Source: Candidatus Bathyarchaeota archaeon
GTDB lineage: Archaea > Thermoproteota > Bathyarchaeia > Bathyarchaeales > Bathyarchaeaceae
Length of the DNA: 10,869 bases
Direction of reading: 5' to 3'
Assembly (NCBI GenBank): GCA_029879825.1
Contig: JAOUPL010000036.1
Location: 1-10,869 of the forward strand
Within the stretch, counting starts at the first letter, position 1. Each line of letters starts with the position of its first letter. This document shows positions 6,072-10,869 of this stretch, piece after piece. The position numbers were made by a program, and so were the translations under genes. The notes beneath the pieces are model-generated. The model was not told the origin of the DNA and ran no database searches. It worked only from the letters and a program-made list of their open reading frames with translations.

Positions 6072-7391
6072 TTAGGGCGTGAGTCTGAAGCGGTCTCTGG
6101 GGAAAAGCACAACTTCCCGTATGTTTCGTTTTCCAGAGAGCGCCATAACCAGTCTTGCCAACCCTATGGCCCAGCCCGCGTGGGGAGGCATACCATAATC
6201 GAAGGCTTGCAGGTGAGATTTGAAGGATTCAGGGCGCAGCCCCTGCTCAGTCAACCTCTTAATCAAAAGCCTCTTAGAGTGGATGCGGGTTCCTCCGGAG
6301 GCAAGCTCTATCCAACGCCACATCAAATCGAAACCTTCGCACAAATCTGGGTTATCATCCCGCGGCTTTATGTAAAAAGCCTTGGATTTGGTTGGCCACT
6401 CTGTTAAGAAGTAATAGTAGGGATGAAGTTTCCCCAGAGTCCTAAAGGCTGGAGTAGGAATGTCTTCACCCCACGGAACACGTATTCCCTCTTCCTTCAA
6501 TTCTTCAAGGACTTTATCGTAGGTGAAACGTTTGAAAGGCGTCTTAGGCACGTCAATATTGTGCTTCAGAATTCTAAGCTCTCTTCCACAGTTTTTTTCC
6601 ACGTCCTTGCATATCTGATGTATAAGTTCTTCAAGAACCCTCATCACGTCGTCGGCCGTTGCAAAAGCCTCTTCAATATCTACGGAAATGAATTCGCTCA
6701 GGTGGCGGCGAGTATGCGATTCCTCGGCCCTGAAAAAGGGACCTATCTCAAAAACCTTCTCAAAATCCAAGATTAACTGCTCTTTATACAACTGGGGACT
6801 CTGCGCCAAAAAAGCCTCCCGTTTGAAATACGCCACAGGGAAAAGGGAAGCACCTCCCTCGGTGGCAGAAACTATAATCCTCGGCGTATACACCTCTATG
6901 AACCCTCGTTTGGATAAGAAACTTCGCGACGCTTCTAGGGCGACGTGCTGAATTCTGAAAACAGCTTGATTTTCTTCTCGACGCAGATCAAGAACACGAG
7001 CATCGAGTCGCACATCGATTTCCGCAGGGGTTCGCCCCGTTATGTCCAAGGGCAGAGGCTGTTTCGCTACTCCCAATATTCGAATTTCGCTCGGAACAAT
7101 TTCTGCACCTCCCGGAGCCTTTTCCATTTTCCTAACTAACCCCTTCACGCCTATGCTGTATTGTCTCTGCAACGAGTCAGCCTTCTTCAACACCCCACTG
7201 TTAGCTTCGTCTCGGGGGATAGTAATTTGCACTGTTCCATTTTTGTCCTGCAGAATAACAAATCGGATTCCCCCTAAGTCCCGAATGTCCTGAACCCAAC
7301 CGAGAACTAAAACTTCTTCTCCATCCAGTTCAGGCCTTATGTCTGCAGAATAATGGGTTCTACGCCAGTCTCCTAGTCTGTCGGTTTTCAT
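6072..7391 (-). CDS. aspS: Aspartyl-tRNA synthetase, archaeal type, probably non-discriminating
   Basis: Charges tRNA with aspartate in the cytoplasm. The 439-aa length fits the compact archaeal/eukaryotic AspRS without the bacterial insertion. The N-terminal anticodon-binding OB fold covers about 12-110. The class II core includes motif 1 around GFIEVYTPRI, the ATEGGASLFPV substrate loop, FLAQSPQLYKEQ, motif 2 in the FRAEESHTRRHLSEF segment, and motif 3 near the C-terminus in GWAIGLARLVM, followed by NIREVVLFPRDRFRLTP. Two positions reported to set tRNA discrimination in archaeal AspRS (Trp26 and Lys85 in Thermococcus) are here Gln34 and Pro93 by my hand alignment. Pro is what non-discriminating enzymes carry at the second site, so this enzyme probably also makes Asp-tRNA(Asn). 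It starts at the ATG at 7391, 15 nt after the KH gene, with AGGTGAT overlapping that gene's stop about 14 nt upstream. An in-frame TAG excludes a longer N-terminus. Confidence 0.95.
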   Translation of the reverse strand: MKTDRLGDWRRTHYSADIRPELDGEEVLVLGWVQDIRDLGGIRFVILQDKNGTVQITIPRDEANSGVLKKADSLQRQYSIGVKGLVRKMEKAPGGAEIVPSEIRILGVAKQPLPLDITGRTPAEIDVRLDARVLDLRREENQAVFRIQHVALEASRSFLSKRGFIEVYTPRIIVSATEGGASLFPVAYFKREAFLAQSPQLYKEQLILDFEKVFEIGPFFRAEESHTRRHLSEFISVDIEEAFATADDVMRVLEELIHQICKDVEKNCGRELRILKHNIDVPKTPFKRFTYDKVLEELKEEGIRVPWGEDIPTPAFRTLGKLHPYYYFLTEWPTKSKAFYIKPRDDNPDLCEGFDLMWRWIELASGGTRIHSKRLLIKRLTEQGLRPESFKSHLQAFDYGMPPHAGWAIGLARLVMALSGKRNIREVVLFPRDRFRLTP

Positions 7392-7406
7392 AAGGAAACC
7401 CGGCTA

Positions 7407-7910
7407 TCACCTAGAAAATTCAACTCTGAGGGTTATTCCACGGACATTTTGAGCAATTTGCTTCAATGCTTTCACGTTTGGAGTTCGTCTTCTTCCTCTA
7501 CTCAAAATCACCCTTGTCTCCGTGGTTCCATCAGGTAACCATATCGTGTTTATTGTCAAAATCCTCAGCGGTATAAAGAGGTCTTCCAAGAATTTTCTGT
7601 CATCCACTCCATGCTCCAAGACGCGGATCGTTTTTCCCGTCTTTTCACCCAGAGACCTGATGATTTTTCCGCCATAACCCAATAGACGGGGCACATCGCC
7701 TCTTTTGACAACTATGGCTAATACGCCGTTCGCTTCTATAGCCTTGTGAAAATACACGTCTTGAAGAGAAGGATACTTTTCTTCCAGAGACAAAAGTAAG
7801 CGGGCGATTTCAAAGTCGGCCTCACTCACCTCTCCTGACTTAAGTTTTCCTTGACACTTTGAACATAATATTCCGCTTTTCAAGCAGAAATTGCATAATG
7901 CCGTTTTCAC
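7407..7910 (-). CDS. Zn-finger and KH domain RNA-binding protein (NusA-like archaeal family)
   Basis: A 167-aa putative RNA-binding protein. The N-terminus has two Cys pairs, CNFC and CSKC (Cys6, 9, 16, 19), suiting a small zinc-binding module. A short acidic helix follows, then a strand (VLAIVVKRGD, 63-72) and a KH domain whose GxxG loop is GYGG (78-81), in LLGYGGKIIRSLGEKTGKTI. The tail is basic (SRGRRRTPNVKALK, 137-150). Archaeal relatives are often named transcription elongation factor or NusA-like, which is not proof of that role. The GTG at 7910 is used, as no better start lies between it and the ribosome binding site GGAGG about 12 nt upstream. It lies 15 nt before aspS, almost certainly in the same transcript, so a role in translation or RNA handling is likely. 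Confidence 0.85.
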   Translation of the reverse strand: MKTALCNFCLKSGILCSKCQGKLKSGEVSEADFEIARLLLSLEEKYPSLQDVYFHKAIEANGVLAIVVKRGDVPRLLGYGGKIIRSLGEKTGKTIRVLEHGVDDRKFLEDLFIPLRILTINTIWLPDGTTETRVILSRGRRRTPNVKALKQIAQNVRGITLRVEFSR

Positions 7911-7922
7911 CCCGTCTTATGT

Positions 7923-7943
7923 CCTCCTTTGAAATAAAGGAGG
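7923..7943. repeat. Perfect inverted repeat containing the KH gene ribosome binding site
   Basis: CCTCCTTT at 7923-7930 and AAAGGAGG at 7936-7943 are perfect 8-bp arms around a 5-nt centre. On the minus strand the 3' arm, AAAGGAGG, is the Shine-Dalgarno sequence of the KH-aspS transcript. If both arms are transcribed the site would be locked in a hairpin. If transcription starts within the centre, as the TATA box at 7957-7964 suggests, it acts only as a DNA palindrome. Confidence 0.6.
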
Positions 7944-7956
7944 GGGCGGCGGAGCC

Positions 7957-7964
7957 TTTTAAAG
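7957..7964 (-). promoter_or_regulatory. Possible TATA box for the KH-aspS operon
   Basis: Reads CTTTAAAA on the minus strand, in the 67-bp gap between alba and the KH gene. A start of transcription about 27 bp away would fall near 7933, giving a leader of about 22 nt. Readthrough from alba is an alternative. Confidence 0.4.
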
Positions 7965-7977
7965 TTGCGTGCGTCGT

Positions 7978-8256
7978 CTACTTCGCTAAGGTGATTTCGA
8001 TGGTGCTCACGTTTGTAGGCGAGCCACCCTCTTCGAAAGGTGCCAACTGATCCGTGCCTATTCCGATTTTTTTGACTTTCACGTCTGGCATGAATCGACG
8101 TCTGGTCACTTCTACAACGTCAACTGCCCGGCTGATTGCTCTTCCTCTTGCCTTCACGTATATTTCATTTGCTCCGCCGTGAAAGAGGGTTATGCAAGCC
8201 AGCACGTAGTTCATAACTGGCTTTCTCCCGATCAACACAGAGTTGCTTTCTGACAT
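7978..8256 (-). CDS. albA: Chromatin protein Alba
   Basis: Small dimeric nucleic-acid-binding protein that coats archaeal DNA and also binds RNA. The 92-aa sequence is unmistakable: VLIGRKPVMNYVLACIT (7-23), the conserved VKARGRAISRAVDVVEV (34-50), RRRFMPDVKVKKIGIGT (52-68), and the closing VSTIEITLAK (83-92). Compared with Sulfolobus Alba (Sso10b) the pair Lys16-Lys17 is here Arg11-Lys12, so the residue that is acetylated in Sulfolobus is an arginine. The hairpin arm between strands (LAPFEEGGSPTN, 71-82) looks normal in length. It starts at an ATG with GAGG about 7 nt upstream. It is transcribed away from the regulator-sucCD operon and lies 67 bp before the KH gene in the same direction. Confidence 0.97.
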   Translation of the reverse strand: MSESNSVLIGRKPVMNYVLACITLFHGGANEIYVKARGRAISRAVDVVEVTRRRFMPDVKVKKIGIGTDQLAPFEEGGSPTNVSTIEITLAK

Positions 8257-8314
8257 TTCACCGCCTCGCTCCTCGTTTTTCCATCCGTTAAAGCTTGCTA
8301 TGCTTTTTGCTGGG

Positions 8315-8324
8315 TAAATAAATA
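8315..8324 (-). promoter_or_regulatory. Possible TATA box for alba
   Basis: TATTTATTTA on the minus strand, about 60 bp ahead of the alba ATG. Transcription would begin near 8293, with a leader of about 37 nt. It lies in the divergent region 8257-8523, which holds no gene that I can see. Confidence 0.4.
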
Positions 8325-8441
8325 CGTTGTGGTATTTTCCTATAGTACAATTTTACATCTGTTTACGCCTTTTGTTTGACTCTGTTTTGAATCATGGAGA
8401 AATTCAAGATCGGACATTCCTAGAGGGACCGCAACCAAAAG

Positions 8442-8453
8442 CATTACGTAATG
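8442..8453. promoter_or_regulatory. Perfect 12-bp palindrome upstream of the regulator-sucCD TATA box
   Basis: CATTACGTAATG is fully self-complementary. It ends 2 bp before the TATA-like sequence at 8456-8463, where the TFB recognition element would sit, so a protein bound here could block or help assembly of the initiation complex. Confidence 0.45.
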
Positions 8454-8455
8454 AC

Positions 8456-8463
8456 TTTAATAT
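8456..8463 (+). promoter_or_regulatory. Possible TATA box for the regulator-sucCD operon
   Basis: TTTAATAT followed by more A/T sequence. Transcription is expected to start near 8485-8488, inside the inverted repeat at 8476-8493, giving a leader of about 37 nt to the GTG at 8524. Confidence 0.45.
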
Positions 8464-8475
8464 TTCTTAAATGCT

Positions 8476-8493
8476 ACTTTACTATTGTAAAGT
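8476..8493. promoter_or_regulatory. Inverted repeat at the expected transcription start (candidate operator)
   Basis: ACTTTAC-TATT-GTAAAGT: perfect 7-bp arms with a 4-bp centre, placed on the expected start of transcription of the regulator gene. A dimeric winged-helix protein, most simply the downstream gene product, could bind here and repress. A looser palindrome, GGTT-TT-AACC, follows at about 8498-8507. Confidence 0.5.
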
Positions 8494-8523
8494 TGGGTTT
8501 TAACCAAAACGGGGCGTGATATT

Positions 8524-8988
8524 GTGAGTAAGAATACCCTACCCAAGCGACCGCTTCGTCTGCTTCGTCTCCTTTATACACAAGGCAGCCCCACGACAAC
8601 TTACACTCTACGCCTGAAACAAAGTGAATTGGCGAAACAGCTTGAGATTAGTCGCCAGGCTTTAAATGTGCACTTACGCAAGCTTAGAGATGAGGGATAC
8701 ATTCGAACAGGCAGAGGCTTCATCGACGTAACCGAGAAAGGCCTAGGCGTGTTGGGGGTTTCCCCAAATCCTGCCTTCGTCTTTATCAAGGTTTCTCCCC
8801 TCAAAAGAGAAGAAGCATACAGAGAGATTGTGAAATTTCCTGTTCAACGCATTTTCAGAGTGGCTGGAGACATGGATGCTATCTTAATAGTGGAGCGGGA
8901 AAAACTTGATGAAGCTCTACAAAAGTTAGCCTTCGTGAAGGGCATCCAAGACACGAAATCTTATGTCGCCATCAAGCCCATAAAATAG
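8524..8988 (+). CDS. Winged-HTH transcriptional regulator with Lrp/AsnC-like C-terminal domain
   Basis: A 154-aa DNA-binding regulator. The N-terminal half is a winged helix: SELAKQLEISRQALNVHLRKL (34-54) is the helix-turn-helix, and RDEGYIRTGRGFIDVTEKGLGVL (55-77) forms the wing and the following helix. The C-terminal half (about 83-154) looks like the Lrp/AsnC effector-binding (RAM) domain: FVFIKVSP, then VAGDMDAILIVE (113-124), then LDEALQKLAFVKGIQDTKSYVAI. The DNA-binding half is not the standard AsnC type and is closer to a MarR/ArsR-like layout with an N-terminal extension (TTTYTLRLKQ). It starts at the GTG at 8524 with GTGAT just upstream. It lies 13 nt before sucC, so it probably controls, and is transcribed with, sucCD. 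The palindromes upstream suggest autoregulation. The effector is unknown. Confidence 0.85.
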   Translation: MSKNTLPKRPLRLLRLLYTQGSPTTTYTLRLKQSELAKQLEISRQALNVHLRKLRDEGYIRTGRGFIDVTEKGLGVLGVSPNPAFVFIKVSPLKREEAYREIVKFPVQRIFRVAGDMDAILIVEREKLDEALQKLAFVKGIQDTKSYVAIKPIK

Positions 8989-9001
8989 CCTGTGGGTCCA
9001 C

Positions 9002-10150
9002 TTGAAACTCTTCGAACACGAAGCAAAGACCATCTTCTCTAAGTATGAAATACCAACTCCCCGGGGAGAATTAGCCACTTCTCCAGCACGCGCTCTGGAA
9101 ATAGCTGCCAAAATCAACGCTCCAGTCGCCGTCAAGGCGCAAGTCCTCGTGGCGGGAAGAGGAAAAGCGGGCGGAATACTTTTCTCAACCTCAGCGAGAG
9201 AAGCTGAGCTTGCAGCGAAGAAACTGTTGAGCACAGAAATAGAAGGTTTCGAGGTTCGAAGCGTCTTGGTGGAAGAAAAGGTCCCTATTGAAAAGGAACT
9301 ATACTTTGGCATAACGGTTGATCGTTCAAATCGTTGTTACGTAGCCATCGCTTCCTCCGAGGGCGGGACAGAGATAGAAGAGGTTGCTGCGGCTACGCCG
9401 AAAAAAATAGTCAAGGTTTTAATAGATCCCCTGCAGGGTTTTAATCTCCGTCACGCACGTCGACTTGCCAAAAGATTAGGTTACTCTGGAATTCAAATGC
9501 AAAATCTTGTCACGGTCTTTCTTAAATTATATAAAGTTACGATGGATTGCGACGCTGAACTGGCTGAAATGAATCCTCTCGTTGAAACGCCAGACGGAAA
9601 ATTTGTTGCGGCGGACGCGCGTCTCATAATAGATGACAATGCTTTGTATCGGCATCCAGAGTTTAGGGGGCGGTTGATGGAAGAGGCAGAGGCTGAGTTG
9701 CCTCCGCTGGAGTTAGAAGCTCGGAAAAGGGGATTGGCGTATGTGAAGCTAGAGGGAAACGTTGGTGTGATTGGAAATGGTGCGGGGTTGGTGATGGCCA
9801 CGTTAGATGCGATTCAGTTGCATGGAGGGAATCCAGCAAACTTTCTTGACGTTGGCGGAGGCGCCTCAGCTGATGTAATGGCTGCAGCTCTTAACCTCGT
9901 TTTTTCTGACCCGGGAGTTGACGTTGTTTTCATCAACATTTTGGGCGGCATCACCCGATGCGATGAAGTGGCTAAGGGAATCCTTGAGGCGAAGAGGCAA
10001 GCTGGCTTTCTTAAACCTGTGGTGGTGCGGCTGGTGGGAACCAATGAGGAAGAAGGGAGGCGCATCCTCATAGAAGCCGGAATTCATGTATTAAACAGCA
10101 TGGAGGAGTCTGCCCAAAAGGCTGTCGAAATTGCAAAAACTGGAGGTTAA
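9002..10150 (+). CDS. sucC: Succinyl-CoA ligase (ADP-forming) subunit beta
   Basis: Beta subunit of succinyl-CoA synthetase, which interconverts succinyl-CoA and succinate with formation or use of a nucleoside triphosphate; part of the TCA cycle or reductive carbon routes. The 382-aa length is normal. The N-terminal ATP-grasp part shows KLFEHEAKTIFSKYEIP (2-18), KAQVLVAGRGKAGG (45-58), ELYFGITVDRS (99-109) and AELAEMNPLV (185-194) leading to ADARLIIDDNA (204-214). The C-terminal CoA-ligase part shows GNGAGLVMATLDAI (258-271), GGNPANFLDVGGGA (275-288) and INILGGITRCDEVAKGI (311-327). The start is the TTG at 9002, fitting the family N-terminus; the ribosome binding site there is weak (GTGGGT). 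It lies 13 nt after the regulator gene, and its stop overlaps the binding site for sucD. Confidence 0.96.
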   Translation: MKLFEHEAKTIFSKYEIPTPRGELATSPARALEIAAKINAPVAVKAQVLVAGRGKAGGILFSTSAREAELAAKKLLSTEIEGFEVRSVLVEEKVPIEKELYFGITVDRSNRCYVAIASSEGGTEIEEVAAATPKKIVKVLIDPLQGFNLRHARRLAKRLGYSGIQMQNLVTVFLKLYKVTMDCDAELAEMNPLVETPDGKFVAADARLIIDDNALYRHPEFRGRLMEEAEAELPPLELEARKRGLAYVKLEGNVGVIGNGAGLVMATLDAIQLHGGNPANFLDVGGGASADVMAAALNLVFSDPGVDVVFINILGGITRCDEVAKGILEAKRQAGFLKPVVVRLVGTNEEEGRRILIEAGIHVLNSMEESAQKAVEIAKTGG

Positions 10151-10153
10151 CTG

Positions 10154-10869
10154 TTGGAGCTTTTTGTTGGCAAAGAAACCAAAGCCGTAGTTCAGGGCAT
10201 AACAGGAACTCAAGGCAGTTACCACACGAAGCTAATGCTTGATTACGGAACTCAGATTGTTGCGGGTGTAACTCCTGGGAGAGGTGGAACTAAGGTACAT
10301 GCGGTTCCGGTTTACAATACTGTGGAGGAGGCTGTGAAAAAACATGGCGCCAACGCGTCCATAATTTTTGTTCCTGCTCGTTTTGCTACAGCCGCTGCCC
10401 TTGAAGCCCTAGAGAGTGGATTGAAAACGATAGTGATCATCACCGAGCACATTCCTGTGAAAGATGCTATAGATGTTATTGCAAGGGCGAAACGACATGG
10501 CGCCGCTGTCATAGGTCCGAACACGCCTGGAATCATAACGCCGGGAGAATGTAAGCTTGGAGTTATGCCGGCGCATGTTTTCAAGCCGGGAATCGTAGGC
10601 GTCGTGTCGAGGAGTGGAACTCTAACCTACGAGATTGCGGCTGGAATTTCTGCAAGAGGGTTAGGGCAATCGACGTGCATCGGGTTAGGAGGCGATCCGG
10701 TTGTTGGCTTGAGCTTTGTCGAAGTCTTAAGAATGTTTGAGGCGGATAAACGTACAGAGGCTGTTGCCTTGATCGGCGAGATTGGCGGAAACCTGGAGGA
10801 ATTGGCTGCGGATTTTGTTTCTAAGGCGGGATACTCTAAGCTTGTGGTGGCGTTTGTAGCTGGAAGAAC
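10154..10869 (+). CDS. sucD: Succinyl-CoA ligase (ADP-forming) subunit alpha, 3' end outside the window
   Basis: Alpha subunit, which binds CoA and carries the phosphorylated histidine. The frame is open from the TTG at 10154 to the end of the window (238 codons). GGAGG at 10142-10146 lies 7 nt upstream, inside the end of sucC. Visible features: the CoA-binding Rossmann motif QGITGTQGSYHTKLM (14-28), VAGVTPGRGGTKVHAVPVYN (36-55), VIIT-EHIP in the middle, IGPNTPGIITPGECKLG (about 119-135), VVSRSGTLTYE (about 149-159), and CIGLGGDPVVG (about 173-183) followed by ALIGEIGGNLEE. E. coli SucD has GPNCPG where this has GPNTPG. The window stops at AGR, just before the segment with the catalytic phosphohistidine, so that residue cannot be checked here. 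With sucC it forms one enzyme, encoded in one transcript. Confidence 0.96.
   Translation, partial: MELFVGKETKAVVQGITGTQGSYHTKLMLDYGTQIVAGVTPGRGGTKVHAVPVYNTVEEAVKKHGANASIIFVPARFATAAALEALESGLKTIVIITEHIPVKDAIDVIARAKRHGAAVIGPNTPGIITPGECKLGVMPAHVFKPGIVGVVSRSGTLTYEIAAGISARGLGQSTCIGLGGDPVVGLSFVEVLRMFEADKRTEAVALIGEIGGNLEELAADFVSKAGYSKLVVAFVAGR

Noticed and set aside
8257..8523. Possible small RNA or tRNA in the divergent region
   Set aside because: No cloverleaf, no conserved box motifs and no long stem were seen; the palindromes fit promoter control better.

Overview
This window is archaeal chromosomal DNA. Typical archaeal genes are an Alba chromatin protein, a geranylgeranyl-reductase-family flavoprotein, Pth2-type peptidyl-tRNA hydrolase, archaeal-type TruD and an archaeal-type aspartyl-tRNA synthetase. 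Promoters look like TATA boxes about 25 bp before the expected transcript start, terminators look like bare T-tracts, and GTG/TTG starts are frequent. The mix of Alba with a succinyl-CoA ligase operon and the style of the proteins suggests a TACK lineage such as Bathyarchaeia, but this assignment is inference without a database search.

Layout. (1) 1-3189, plus strand: a GGR-family reductase, then pth2 and truD closely spaced. (2) 3190-3333: a convergent junction with a T-tract terminator for truD and a short minus-strand reading frame that looks like the C-terminal tail of an archaeal tyrosine integrase. (3) 3318-5389, minus strand: a two-gene ABC-2 type exporter (ATPase then permease, ATGA overlap) behind a clear TATA box. 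(4) 5614-5931, minus: a small zinc-ribbon plus DUF4342 protein with its own promoter and T-tract terminator. (5) 6072-8256, minus: alba, a Zn-finger/KH RNA-binding protein and aspS in the same direction. (6) 8257-8523: a divergent promoter region rich in palindromes. (7) 8524-10869, plus: an Lrp-like regulator with an unusual DNA-binding half, then sucC and sucD (sucD runs off the window).

How they work together. Pth2 and TruD both act on tRNA, and KH-aspS belongs to translation, so much of the window is information processing. The AspRS carries residues expected of a non-discriminating enzyme, which predicts that Asn-tRNA is made by transamidation. The sucCD genes encode the ADP-forming succinyl-CoA ligase and probably share a transcript with the regulator in front of them. 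Palindromes on both sides of that operon's TATA box suggest autoregulation.

No CRISPR array, tRNA, rRNA or intact mobile element was seen. There is no obviously new multi-gene system. The best leads are the regulator-sucCD control region, the palindrome containing the KH gene's ribosome binding site, the integrase-tail relic and the AspRS specificity residues.
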